From Deltaproteobacteria bacterium (lineage in GTDB: Bacteria > Myxococcota_A > Polyangia > Polyangiales > JADJMO01), in contig JANYDK010000117.1 in the NCBI GenBank assembly GCA_025363655.1, positions 1 to 64,000 of the forward strand: a stretch of DNA of 64,000 nucleotides. Reading direction: 5' to 3'. Shown one piece after another: positions 24,425 through 33,800 of this stretch. The position numbers and the translations under genes are program-made. Within the stretch, counting starts at the first letter, position 1; the number at the start of each line of letters is the position of its first letter. Below the pieces are notes generated by a model. The model had not been told where the DNA came from. It was given only the letters and a program-made list of their open reading frames with translations, and did no database searches.

Positions 24425-27016
24425 ATGCATAAGCGCACGCTGCTCCTCGGCTCCCTCGCAGCTCTCACGATGGCGTGTGGAGGTTCCGACGACGTCGCCC
24501 CGGTCGATGACACCGGCGTCGACGCGGCGATCGACTCGACCGTGGGCGACATTGGCACCGACTCCAGTGACTCGGGCAGCGATACGGGCACCGACTCCCG
24601 CGGCGACCTGGGCGTCGACGCGCCGCGCACCGATGCCGACGTCGGTGTCGACTCGGGCGACTCGGGCGACACCGGTACGCCGATCACCCCACTCTCCCCC
24701 GGAGACGCCGGTTGCACGGTGACCAAGGGCGACGCGGACAAGCTCTACGTGACGGGCGTCGCGCTCCTCCAACCTGCTCCTCTCGCCGCGGGTGAGCTCC
24801 TGGTCGTCGGTGACAAGATCACCTGCGTCGGCGCGAGCTGCGCATCGGCGACGGGCGCCTCGACGGCGACGAAGATCGCCTGCACCAAGGGCATCGTCCT
24901 CCCGGGCTACGTCGACGCACACAACCACGTCGACTGGAACGTCCTTCCGACCTGGCGTCACTCGCAGTATTTCGAGGACCGCTACCAGTGGCGCGGCTCC
25001 GACGCCTACAGCAAGCAGATCGCCGCCGCGCACACGGCCATCGGCGGCGCGCTCGAATGTCCCGCGGTGAAGTACGCCGAGGTCCGCGCCATCGTCGGTG
25101 GCACCACGTCGATTCAAGGCACTGCCGTCAGCGCCGGCGCGATCCCCTGCATTTCCGGCCTCGTTCGCAACATCGATCTCGGTGGCACGGCGGCCGCTCT
25201 CGGCGTCGGCCCCGCCGAGACCGACATCAACATGGTGACCTCGATCGCCACCGCCAAGACCGAGCGCGACAACGTCTACACGTCGGGCAAATCGATCGCC
25301 TACATCCCGCACGTCGGCGAAGGCTACGATCGCCCGCAGCGCGGCGAGTTCGACGCCGACGAAGGGCACTCGTTCTACGGCTCCAAGAGCGCGTTCATCC
25401 ACTCGGCCGGCGGCCGGGCGCGCGAGTACGTGAAGATGGCAGCGACGGGCACCAAGCTCATCTGGTCGCCCCGCTCCAACCTCGAGCTCTATGGTGACAC
25501 CGCGCACGTCGCCATCGCCAAGCACCTCGGCATCGAGATCGCCCTCGGCTGCGACTGGTCGCCGTCGGGTAGCTGGCAGATGACCGAAGAGCTCCGCTGC
25601 GCCCGCGAGGTCGACGAGACCAGCATGGGCAAGAACTTCACCGAGGACGACCTCATCTTCATGGCCACCGCCGCCTCGGCCGATGCGGTCGGCGTCGGGG
25701 ACAAGGTCGGTCGTCTCGCCGTCGGCTACGTCGCCGACTTCCAAATCGTCTCTGGCGACATCACCAAGCCTTCGCACTCGGCGATCGAGGCCGGTCCCAA
25801 CGAGACCGCGCTCGTCGTCATCGGCGGCAAGCCGCAGTACGGCGAGGCCAAGCTCCTCGACGCGCTCGTCGACACCGCCCTCTGCGACGACGTTCCGCTC
25901 TGCGCCGGCGTCACCAAGAAGGTCTGCGTTCGCGCTGTCGCCGCCGACGACACGCTCCCCGCGCTCACCAAGAAGCTCTCCGACGCGCTCGTCGCGGCCA
26001 AGGCCAAGGCCGCCGTCGCCGATCAGTTCGAGTTCGAGGTCGCGCCGTTCGCGCGCTGCGTGTTGCCCTTCACTTGCAAGCTCGGCAACGACGCCTATAC
26101 CGGCAAAGCGACCACCGGTGACAGCGACGGCGATGGCACGCCCGACACCAAGGACAACTGCCCGACGCTCTTCAACCCGCACCAGGACGACTTCGACGTC
26201 GACGGTAAGGGCGACGAGTGCGACGAGTGCCCGAACAAGGCCGGCACCGACTGCGGCCTGACCGATCTCGACGGCGACGGCACGCCCAACGCGACCGACG
26301 TCTGCCCCTTCACGGCGGGCACCACCGCCGACGTCTGCGCGCCGTGCGGCACCGCCACCACCGCCTGCGCCATCGACGAGATCGCCACCCTGCGCGATCC
26401 GAGCAAGCCGATCCGCATCGAGGTCGGCGCCAACGGGGCCTTCAAGGGCCTCACCGTCCTCGGCCTCTGGAAGTCGGGCACCAACAACGGCGCGTTCCTC
26501 CAGTCCGCGCTCGGCAACAAGTACGGCGGGCTCTTCTACTTCAACGGCACCGCTGCCGCGCCGACGGTCGCGGTCGGTGACATCGTCGACGTCGCCGGCC
26601 AGTACACGGTCTTCGACGGCCTCGCCGAGATGCAGAAGAGCACCACGACGCCGCTCACCCTCACCAAGACGGGCACCGGCACCGATCCGACGCCGACGCT
26701 CGTCTCGGTGAGCGAGATCTGGACGGGCGGGCCGCGCTTCGAGGAGCTCGTGGGGACTCTCATCGAGCTCCACGACGTCGCAGTGCGTGCCGACACGACC
26801 TTCCCCGAGGTCAACATCGGCGACGACGCCGGCGCCTTCGGTGGCACGCTGCGCCTCGCCGGCAGCGCGTACGGGCTCGCGGCCCCCTGCGCCGGCACGA
26901 CGTTCACCAAGCCGACTGTCGGCACCAAGTACGCGAAGATCGTCGGCCTCCTCGACCGTCGCAACAGCCTCGCGAAGATCCTCCCGCGTTGCGCGAGCGA
27001 GCTCGTCACGAAGTGA
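24425..27016 (+). CDS. Multidomain amidohydrolase lipoprotein with calcium-type repeats and an OB-like domain
   Basis: An 863-residue lipoprotein (LAALTMACGG). A long Asp/Thr/Ser-rich linker (25-95, DTGVD-type) holds the enzyme away from the membrane. The amidohydrolase domain (about 105-525) has the metal motif GYVDAHNHVDW, later candidate His ligands (IPHVGEG, FIHSAGG), and the Asp in ALGCDWSPSGS, which fits the TRZ/ATZ-imidazolonepropionase superfamily. Two thrombospondin-type-3/EF-like calcium repeats follow (DSDGDGTPDTKDNCP, DLDGDGTPNATDVCP). The last 200 residues (GLTVLGLWKSGTNNG, VGDIVDVAGQYTVFDG) resemble the OB-fold module found next to secreted nucleases. The substrate is unknown. 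The start is the first Met with a signal peptide. Confidence 0.8.
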   Translation: MHKRTLLLGSLAALTMACGGSDDVAPVDDTGVDAAIDSTVGDIGTDSSDSGSDTGTDSRGDLGVDAPRTDADVGVDSGDSGDTGTPITPLSPGDAGCTVTKGDADKLYVTGVALLQPAPLAAGELLVVGDKITCVGASCASATGASTATKIACTKGIVLPGYVDAHNHVDWNVLPTWRHSQYFEDRYQWRGSDAYSKQIAAAHTAIGGALECPAVKYAEVRAIVGGTTSIQGTAVSAGAIPCISGLVRNIDLGGTAAALGVGPAETDINMVTSIATAKTERDNVYTSGKSIAYIPHVGEGYDRPQRGEFDADEGHSFYGSKSAFIHSAGGRAREYVKMAATGTKLIWSPRSNLELYGDTAHVAIAKHLGIEIALGCDWSPSGSWQMTEELRCAREVDETSMGKNFTEDDLIFMATAASADAVGVGDKVGRLAVGYVADFQIVSGDITKPSHSAIEAGPNETALVVIGGKPQYGEAKLLDALVDTALCDDVPLCAGVTKKVCVRAVAADDTLPALTKKLSDALVAAKAKAAVADQFEFEVAPFARCVLPFTCKLGNDAYTGKATTGDSDGDGTPDTKDNCPTLFNPHQDDFDVDGKGDECDECPNKAGTDCGLTDLDGDGTPNATDVCPFTAGTTADVCAPCGTATTACAIDEIATLRDPSKPIRIEVGANGAFKGLTVLGLWKSGTNNGAFLQSALGNKYGGLFYFNGTAAAPTVAVGDIVDVAGQYTVFDGLAEMQKSTTTPLTLTKTGTGTDPTPTLVSVSEIWTGGPRFEELVGTLIELHDVAVRADTTFPEVNIGDDAGAFGGTLRLAGSAYGLAAPCAGTTFTKPTVGTKYAKIVGLLDRRNSLAKILPRCASELVTK

Positions 27017-27123
27017 GCAGTTGAAGAGCCAGTGCGACGGCCCAATTCGCGCAGCCGAACGTCACCGCTGTCTCCACGCTGCACGAGTCGTGCAACGCGC
27101 GTGCTGTCATCGGCGCATGACGA

Positions 27124-27150
27124 GTCGAGAAATCGTGCTGATTTCTCGAC
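27124..27150. repeat. Perfect 11-base inverted repeat upstream of the mini-lipoprotein
   Basis: GTCGAGAAATC and GATTTCTCGAC flank a five-base spacer (GTGCT). It lies 107 bases after the amidohydrolase stop and 59 bases before the 35-residue lipoprotein start. There is no T-run, so an operator or an mRNA hairpin is at least as likely as a terminator. Confidence 0.6.
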
Positions 27151-27209
27151 GGCTGCGCGGCTGCGCCTTCACGACCACTCCTGGCATCACGTGTGCTGAA
27201 GGGGATGGC

Positions 27210-27317
27210 ATGAAGAACACCCTCCGCCTCACCCTCATCCTCGGAATCCTCGCCGCCCTCACCGTCTCGACGACCGGCTGCGACCTCGGGTCGATCCTCG
27301 GAAGTCTCGGCATCTGA
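27210..27317 (+). CDS. 35-residue lipoprotein
   Basis: A very short gene whose product is almost all signal peptide: Lys-Asn-Thr start, a hydrophobic stretch LTLILGILAALTVS, lipobox TTGC, then only 11 mature residues ending in GSILGSLGI. GAAGGGGAT precedes the ATG. Such entericidin-like mini-lipoproteins exist in many Gram-negatives, but there is no direct similarity to claim. A perfect inverted repeat stands upstream. It converges on the NAD kinase gene with a 13-base gap. Confidence 0.65.
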   Translation: MKNTLRLTLILGILAALTVSTTGCDLGSILGSLGI

Positions 27318-27330
27318 CGGCGCCGTCGAT

Positions 27331-28338
27331 TCAGGAACGACGCGGCGGCTTCCGTGCCGGTTCTCGCCACTTCGCGCGCCGCAAGCTCCCGAGCAACGTC
27401 AGCGGCTCGTCGCTCTGCCGGAACCGGAGGACGTCGCCGATGGTGATCGAATAGACCTCGTGAGGTCCATCGACGAAGACGCGCCCTTCGCCCATCTTCG
27501 CCCGCAAGATCAACTCGTGACCCGGATCGACGAGGCCGCGCGGCATCGCCAACGTGCCGCCCGCCGGCGTGTACGGCTCGCGGATCACGAACTGCAATTT
27601 CTCGCTGACCATCGGGAGCACCTTGCCACCGGCGCTCCGCTGCGCGGCCGTCGACCCTGCCGCCGGGCCGATCCACATCCCCGAGGACTTCTGCTCTTCG
27701 ACGGTGCGCTCGTGCTCGAGGAGGTAGCGCGTGGTCGCCGCTGGGGACGCGCAACAGACGAGCGCTTCGTTGAGCACGTGCTTGGTGAGGAGGACGTCGT
27801 TCTTCGACACCTGCATGCGCGTCAGCCGATGGACGCGGAGTGCTCCCGAGAGCGCCCGCTCGAGCACTTCGAGCACCTGCCCCATGCGACCGGAGCAGAA
27901 GAAGCCGACGCTGTAGTCGGGGGCGGAGTTGATGGCGAGCACCGGCGTGTCGCGGATGCCGTGCGACGCCGCGAGCAACGTGCCGTCGCCGCCGACGGTG
28001 ACCACGAGATCGTGCCCCCTCGGATCGACGACGCGAAACTCGTCGAGCTCGGCGGCGGTGACCATCGTCGCGTGGCAACGAAGCTTGGAGAGCGCAAGCT
28101 CGACCTCGTGGATGGTCGACTCGTGCTGGACGTGCGCGCCCTGCATACGCCGCACGGTGAGATCGTTCGAGCGCAACAGCTCTTCGACGCGTTCGTGCCG
28201 ACCGATGTCGCGCCCCTCGCGGTGCACCCGGAGCGCGCTCTTCTTCGCCAACACCAGCACCCGCGGCGGGCCGTTCGGGCGAATCGGCGGCTCCGGCGCC
28301 TCGTCCTTCGATGCCCTCTTCGGCGCCTTGCGCTTCAT
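27331..28338 (-). CDS. nadK: NAD kinase
   Basis: A 335-residue cytosolic kinase making NADP from NAD and ATP (or polyphosphate). The hallmark VVTVGGDGTLLAASHGI carries the GGDG motif and catalytic Asp. TKHVLNEALVC is the substrate-binding NE motif, and SSGMWIGPAAGSTAA is the third conserved region. A basic/Pro-rich N-terminal extension of about 25 residues precedes the fold, and the last 20 residues are very basic. Its ATG overlaps the stop of the Nudix gene (ATGA). The pair links NADP synthesis with a Nudix hydrolase that may act on a nucleotide or dinucleotide. Confidence 0.9.
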   Translation of the reverse strand: MKRKAPKRASKDEAPEPPIRPNGPPRVLVLAKKSALRVHREGRDIGRHERVEELLRSNDLTVRRMQGAHVQHESTIHEVELALSKLRCHATMVTAAELDEFRVVDPRGHDLVVTVGGDGTLLAASHGIRDTPVLAINSAPDYSVGFFCSGRMGQVLEVLERALSGALRVHRLTRMQVSKNDVLLTKHVLNEALVCCASPAATTRYLLEHERTVEEQKSSGMWIGPAAGSTAAQRSAGGKVLPMVSEKLQFVIREPYTPAGGTLAMPRGLVDPGHELILRAKMGEGRVFVDGPHEVYSITIGDVLRFRQSDEPLTLLGSLRRAKWREPARKPPRRS

Positions 28339-29036
28339 GCGGTGCGGCCTTGCAGACGCGAGGCGAGCCGACGGATGCCGAGCTCCGTCTTGGCGTCGGG
28401 GAGAAGACCTCTCTCACACCAATCGAGCGCCTCGTCGAGCGGTACGTGGTGGATGCGAGCCCCATGTTCCAGCGGCGATCCGTCGCCTTCCGGCGGCTCG
28501 TAGGCGTCGGGATCGACCTCGCACTCGTAGATGTAGATGACCTCACCGATGATGCCCGACGACGGCAACATCGCGCCGCCGAGCTGGTGCACCTTCGCCT
28601 CGGCGACGCGAAGACCGAGCTCTTCGTGCGTCTCGCGCACCACGCAACGCACGAGGCCCTCGGGCGTGCGCTCGTCCTTCTCGACGAGCCCGGCGCAAAT
28701 CTCCCACAGCTCTCCGTGCGCGACGCCATCGGGCAACGGAATCGGCGACCCGATGATCGGATCGGGTCGCAACGCCAAAGGAGGTCGCACCGCGGAGCGG
28801 AGGATCACGTGACGAACCCCCTCGCGCTGAAAGTGCGGCACCACCGCCACCGCGTCCTGATTCCAGCGCTCGACGGTGTCGTAGCGAAAGTGCGCGCTCG
28901 CGACGGGCGCGTCCCCATAGCGCGCGACGAGCGACAATCGCTTCACGCGCAGGTAGCCCTCGTCGCATTTCGACGTGGCCGTGGTGTCCCCGACGATCGT
29001 CAGGCGAACGGAGGGAAGAGCAGGAGGAAGTGACAT
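28335..29036 (-). CDS. Nudix hydrolase
   Basis: A 233-residue protein with a Nudix domain at about 90-220. The core of the signature is clear (RETHEELGL, preceded by AGLVEKDERTPEG), though the stretch between the Gly helix and RE is about four residues longer than the textbook box. The family cleaves nucleoside diphosphates linked to another moiety; ADP-ribose, sugar nucleotides or NADH are typical. The upstream 85 residues form a beta-rich lead. I start it at ATG (MSLPPALPS) because a GTG 25 codons earlier overlaps the preceding gene. It is coupled by ATGA to nadK, which favours a nucleotide-cofactor substrate. Confidence 0.82.
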   Translation of the reverse strand: MSLPPALPSVRLTIVGDTTATSKCDEGYLRVKRLSLVARYGDAPVASAHFRYDTVERWNQDAVAVVPHFQREGVRHVILRSAVRPPLALRPDPIIGSPIPLPDGVAHGELWEICAGLVEKDERTPEGLVRCVVRETHEELGLRVAEAKVHQLGGAMLPSSGIIGEVIYIYECEVDPDAYEPPEGDGSPLEHGARIHHVPLDEALDWCERGLLPDAKTELGIRRLASRLQGRTA

Positions 29037-29074
29037 GCTTCGCCGGATAGTAGGCGAACGCCTGTGCAGCGATC

Positions 29075-29962
29075 CTACGGAAATCCTGGCTTCGTCTCCC
29101 CGGTTGCCCACTTCCAGCGGAGCCCGAGAATTCCATAGGCGCTCAGAAAAAACCCGAGCTCATCCGGGCTCTTCACCGCCATCGTCAACAGCCCGAGCGC
29201 TTCGAGATGATCGGTGAGCACGATCTGGAGCGCGGGACCGATGCGGTAGACGGGGCCGGTGTCGCGGCCGGGGAGGAAGACGGCCTCGCCGAGCGCGCCG
29301 ATCTTCACGGCGTCGCGCGGTCCGAGGCCGAGGACGTAGCCGAGGCGGGCGAAGGCGATCTTCGGCGGCTGCATGATGGCGCGCATCGACTCTTCGTAGA
29401 GGTGCACGCCGGCCGGGGCGCCGTCGACGATGAAGAGCGAGGCTTCCCAAACCGCGAAGCCGCCAGGCGCAGGGAGCGCGCCGCTGAGGGTCGCTTCGTA
29501 GTCGACGTAATGGGCGCGATCGCCTTGGCGCTGGTCGAGCTCGTCGTGCGTGTGGTGCGGCGACGCTTGGAGGAAGCCGCGACGGTAGGAAGCAGAGTCG
29601 CGGACGCCGATCGCGAGGTCGAGGAAGGGGAGCGACCCGCGGAGGCCGGCGTAGACGCCCGCGAACTCGAAGGTGCTGATCGGATAGGCCTCGACGCCGA
29701 CCCAGGCCCAGTGCGGAAGGCCGTAGCCAGCGGCGACCTGGACCTTGCCGTAGCCGACGCCGGCGTCGATGCGGCTGGAGGCGAAGAGGCGCGGCTTGCC
29801 GGCTGCCCACGGCGAGATCTCGAGGTTCGGATCGGCGAGATCGGTGCGGGCGCCTTCGACGGGCAGGACGGTCGGCTCGGGATCGGCGTGCGCGCGGCTC
29901 GCCGCCATCGTCGCGAGGACGAAGAGCGCGGCAGAGACGGGAAGGAGCAAGCGGATGCGCAT
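29075..29962 (-). CDS. Predicted outer-membrane beta-barrel protein
   Basis: A 295-residue protein with a clear signal peptide (MRIRLLLPVSAALFVLA, cut after AHA). The mature part consists of amphipathic strands rich in Gly, Tyr and Trp (AAGYGLPHWAWVGVEAYP, LGYVLGLGPRD), fitting an outer-membrane barrel of 10-14 strands. No family is recognised. The ATG is chosen over a GTG 14 codons upstream because it begins the signal peptide and has GGAG-like purines nearby. The gene is 38 bases upstream of the Nudix gene on the same strand and probably heads the operon. Confidence 0.65.
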   Translation of the reverse strand: MRIRLLLPVSAALFVLATMAASRAHADPEPTVLPVEGARTDLADPNLEISPWAAGKPRLFASSRIDAGVGYGKVQVAAGYGLPHWAWVGVEAYPISTFEFAGVYAGLRGSLPFLDLAIGVRDSASYRRGFLQASPHHTHDELDQRQGDRAHYVDYEATLSGALPAPGGFAVWEASLFIVDGAPAGVHLYEESMRAIMQPPKIAFARLGYVLGLGPRDAVKIGALGEAVFLPGRDTGPVYRIGPALQIVLTDHLEALGLLTMAVKSPDELGFFLSAYGILGLRWKWATGETKPGFP

Positions 29963-30096
29963 CGCCGAGGCGCCCGATTGGTCGAGCTGGGGCCGGTCGT
30001 CCACTCGTCGGCCGCTCTCCCGAGGTCCTCGCCACGGGGAGGCTGAAAAACAAGCTCCGCGCGGTGGCCGGACGGAATTTGCGCTACCATGGCGCG

Positions 30097-30804
30097 ATGG
30101 GGATCATCGACCGGGCCAAGCGGGCCATCTCTTCCAACGTCAACGCGATGATCGACAAGGCGGAAGACCCGCGAAAGATGGTCGAGCTCACGCTCGACGA
30201 GATGTCCGACCACCTCAAGCGGGCGAAGCAGGACGTCATCGCCGCGGTCGCTGCCGAAAGGCAGATGCGGAAGAAGTGCGATGAGCAGAAGGTCAACGTC
30301 GATCGTTGGGAGCAACGCGCGATGCTCGCGGTGCAGGCCGGTGACGACGCGCTCGCACGCGAAGCGCTGAAGCAGAAGGCGCGCGTGACCGCGGAGTACC
30401 AAGAGGCCGAGAAGCGCCGCGAAGAGCAGCTCGGTCACGCGTTGAAGATGCGCGACGAGCTCGCCGCGATGGAGCTCAAGTTCAAGGAGCTCTCGGCGAA
30501 GAAGGGCACCATCGCCGCCAAGGCCGAGATCGCCAAGGCCGGCGGTGGGGTCGAAGCGCTCGGCGCCAAAGCGGGAGCGAGCAACTCCTTCGAAGCGATG
30601 CGCAACATCGAAGACAAGATCGACCAGCAGGAGGCCGAAGGCGCGGCGATGCGCGAGCTGCAGGACGACGACATGAAAGAGGCCGAGCTGGAGTCGAAAT
30701 TCCGCCGGCTCGAAGGCAAAGGCGCGCAAGGGGCGGAGTCGGCGGTGGTCGAAGACGAGCTCGCCGCGCTCAAGCAGCGCGTCCGTATCAAGACCGACAA
30801 GTGA
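30097..30804 (+). CDS. pspA: PspA/IM30 (ESCRT-III-like) membrane-stress protein
   Basis: A 235-residue, almost entirely helical coiled-coil protein that binds stressed inner membrane and forms large oligomers. It begins with the amphipathic helix MGIIDRAKRAISSNVNAMID, followed by the conserved DPRKMVELTLDEM, and long Glu/Lys/Ala heptads to about residue 160. A Gly-rich break (AKAGGGVEALGAKAGA) precedes the last helices. Length and order match the family. Its TGA overlaps the GTG of the next gene (GTGA), so synthesis of the regulator-like protein is coupled to PspA. No pspF, pspB or pspC is nearby. Confidence 0.9.
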   Translation: MGIIDRAKRAISSNVNAMIDKAEDPRKMVELTLDEMSDHLKRAKQDVIAAVAAERQMRKKCDEQKVNVDRWEQRAMLAVQAGDDALAREALKQKARVTAEYQEAEKRREEQLGHALKMRDELAAMELKFKELSAKKGTIAAKAEIAKAGGGVEALGAKAGASNSFEAMRNIEDKIDQQEAEGAAMRELQDDDMKEAELESKFRRLEGKGAQGAESAVVEDELAALKQRVRIKTDK

Positions 30805-33800
30805 ACGCGCTCGTCGTCGCGCTCCGATGGATGGGCAAGAGCCCACCGACCGAGACGCCGGCCGAGCCCCTCGCTACCGCGGTGCGAGGAGCGATGGCGC
30901 GGGCGTCGGCGGCCGGTGCTTGTCTCGTCGGCGTGGTCGCCGACGGCGCGACGTTCGGGTTCGAGGCCGACGCCATCGAAGAAGCGGTCGAGCTCGCGCT
31001 CTCGCTCGTGCGCACCGACGAGGGGCCGTCGCATTGGAAGGCTGGCGTCGGCGTCGGCACGCTCAGCTCGGTGCGAGAAGAAGGCACGTTCGAGCGTCTC
31101 TCCGTCGGTCCTGGCATTGCTCGAGCCGCGGCGCTCGCGCGGGTCGCTCGGGCGGGCGAGGTGGTGGTCGATTTGCTCGTCGGAGAAGCCCGTTCCGGTG
31201 CGCTTCTCTCCACCGGCAGGCGCGTCGCTACCGACGGTTTTCGACGTTTTCGCGGCGTCGTCGTCGATGGCAGCGAACCGTGGCGTCGTGACGGTGGCCT
31301 CACTGCGAGCCTGCGCGTGCCCGAGGTCATCGGTCGGCAAGGCTCGTTGCGCGAGCTCGAGGCGCTGCGCGCTGGAGGTCTCGCCGTCGTCCGCGCGCCG
31401 CCCGGCGTCGGTGGAACACGTTTCCTCGACGAGGTCGCGACGATGGCGCCGCGGGTGCTCCGCGTGTCGCCGGTCGGTTGCGGGGTCGAGCCGCTCGCCG
31501 CGTTACGCATCGCGGTCTCTCGCGCGCTCGAAGCCGAGCTGCGTGCGTCGTCGCCGGGAAGGGTGCGCGCACCTTCGCCACGTGTGGCCGAGTCGATGCG
31601 GCGACTGGCTGGCGGCGAAGGGGTCGATCTCGACGCCGCGGGCGAGATCGTCGCTGGCCTCCTCGGAGGCGACACCGAAGAGCCGACGCCGCCGCTCGTT
31701 CTCGTCGACGACGCGATGGCGGTCGATCGCGCCTCGCTCGAGGCCATCGGGCTCGCGGGCTCGGGCCCGAACGCGGGCTTCGCCGTCGTCGCTCGCCTCG
31801 ATCACGGTGAGCCGATACCGAAGGCGCTCGCTTCCCTGGTGACCGAGGTCGATCTCACGCTCAAGCCTTTGCAGCCGCACGAAGCGAGCATGGTCCTCGA
31901 AGATCTCTGCGGAGGGTCGAGCGCGCTGACCGACGAGGTGAAGAAGCGTTGGGGGCGGCGTGGCGCCGGCGTGCCGCTCGCGATCGTCGAGTCGGTGCGT
32001 CACGGCCTCGCGGTCGGTGAGCTGGCGGTGCGCGACGGCGTCATCACGCCACGGGGCAAGGCCTCGGGTCGCGGTCGCGCGCTCTCGGCGCAGGGCTGGA
32101 TCGGTCGTCGCCTCGGCGCCCTCTCGGTCGATCGCCCGCACGAGGCCTCGCTGGTGTCGCTCGTCGCGCTCGCGGGTGCTTCGACGCTACGTCCGCGCAT
32201 CGAAGGCGCCGCGGCAGAGCTCGGTCTCCCCCGCGGCGAGACCTTCGACGCGATGCTCGAGCGCCTGCTCCGCGAAGGTTGGCTTCGCGCCGAAGGCGAT
32301 CGCTTGTCGCCCGGCTCTCGCTCTTTGCGTGACGTCACCATCGAGCGCACCGATCCCGGGACCAAGCGGCTCCTTCATGGAGCGCTCGCGGCGTCCTTGA
32401 GTCGCGCCGCGCATGGCCTCGACATCGCGGAGGCAGCGCATCATGCCGCGCTCGCCGGCGATCATCGCCAGGCAGCAGAGATGGCCGTCCGCGCGGCCGA
32501 TCGTCTACGCACTGCGGGTCTCGTCGAATGGGCCGATGCGCTCTCGGCCTTTGCCCGCGCGGAAGGGGACTCGCCGCGTTCGTCGCGTCAGCTGCCGCCG
32601 AACAGCACGACGAATCCCGTGCGCCGCGCGCCTCCTCCTTCGGCGGCTGGTGCCCCGGCCCACGTGACGACGCCGTCGCCCCCGCCGGCCGCGGCCCAGG
32701 TTCTCCTCTCGCGGCGTCCCTCGACGCTCGGAGGCCCGACCGTCCCGCCCATCGAGCTCGATCCGTTCGATGCCGAAGAGGGACCGGTGACGATGCGCGT
32801 GTCGCCGCTGCCACCTTCGGCGTCGCTCATTCCCGCCCCCTCTGCGCGTGGTTCCGAGCCGAGCGGAGCGATCGAGCCGATCGAGCTCGAGGGATTCGAC
32901 GCGCCGGCTCGCTCCGCCCTCCCCGAGCCGCCACGTCCGCTTCCGCCGCCGACCCCCTCGGTGCGCCCGCCGCCGCTCCCGCCGTCAGCTCGACCTGCTC
33001 CGCCGCCACCGCCGTCGGCTCGGCCTCTTCCTCCACCTCCGCCGTCAGCTCGTCCCGCTCCTCCGCCGTCAGCTCGACCTGCTCCGCCTCCTTCCTCGAT
33101 TCGTCCCGCTCCTGCTGCGGCGTCTGCACCGTCTGCAGTCGCGGCTCCCGCAGGGCCGCCTGGACCACCGCCGCGTCCACCTGCGCGTCCCCCTGCACAG
33201 CCGCCGCCGCGGGCTGGATTTCCGACGGCAAGTGCAGCGACGCCCGCCGCGCCGAATGTCTCGGGTCCGCCTTCGGGTCCGGTATCGGCTCCCGTGGTGC
33301 CGCGACCAGCCTTCGTCGCGCCTGCTGCTTCGGCCGCTCGCCCGCAGCGTCCGCCGTTTTCGCCGCAGATGAAGGTCACCGGCATGACCGGGCTGATGCC
33401 GGCTGTGCGGGCGACGGGTGACGCGCCGCCCGTCGAGGTGGCGATGCGCGAGCTGACGCCGATCGCGCCCGAAATGCGGCCCGTGACGATCGAGCCGCCG
33501 CCGATGCCACCCTCCGTACGCGGAATCGGTCGATGGGCGGACGATGCGCGAGCGGCCCTGCGCGCGCGTGACTTCGTCGCCGTCGAAGCTTGCCTCGCCC
33601 AACTCGAGGCCGCCGGCACCGGATCGAAGACGGCGATCGACCGTGTCCGAGGCATCACCGCGCTCGCCAAGGGCGATCTCCCTGCGGGGCTGCGGTTTCT
33701 GCGACGTGCGCGCGCGGACGCGAAGGAGCCACGCAGCGTCGCCAAAGCGACCCTCGCCTATGCCGTAGCGCTCGGTGTCGCGGGTCGTCGCGAAGAGGCC

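Noticed and set aside
24413-26773. A 786-codon minus-strand frame opposite the amidohydrolase lipoprotein
   Set aside because: The low-complexity Val/Asp/Gly product mirrors real codons; the plus strand has a lipobox, metal motifs and calcium repeats.
32940-33130. Repeated CCGCCGTCAGCTCG-type units
   Set aside because: They code the Pro-rich PPPSARP linker of the cyclase-like protein and keep frame, so no separate repeat element is claimed.
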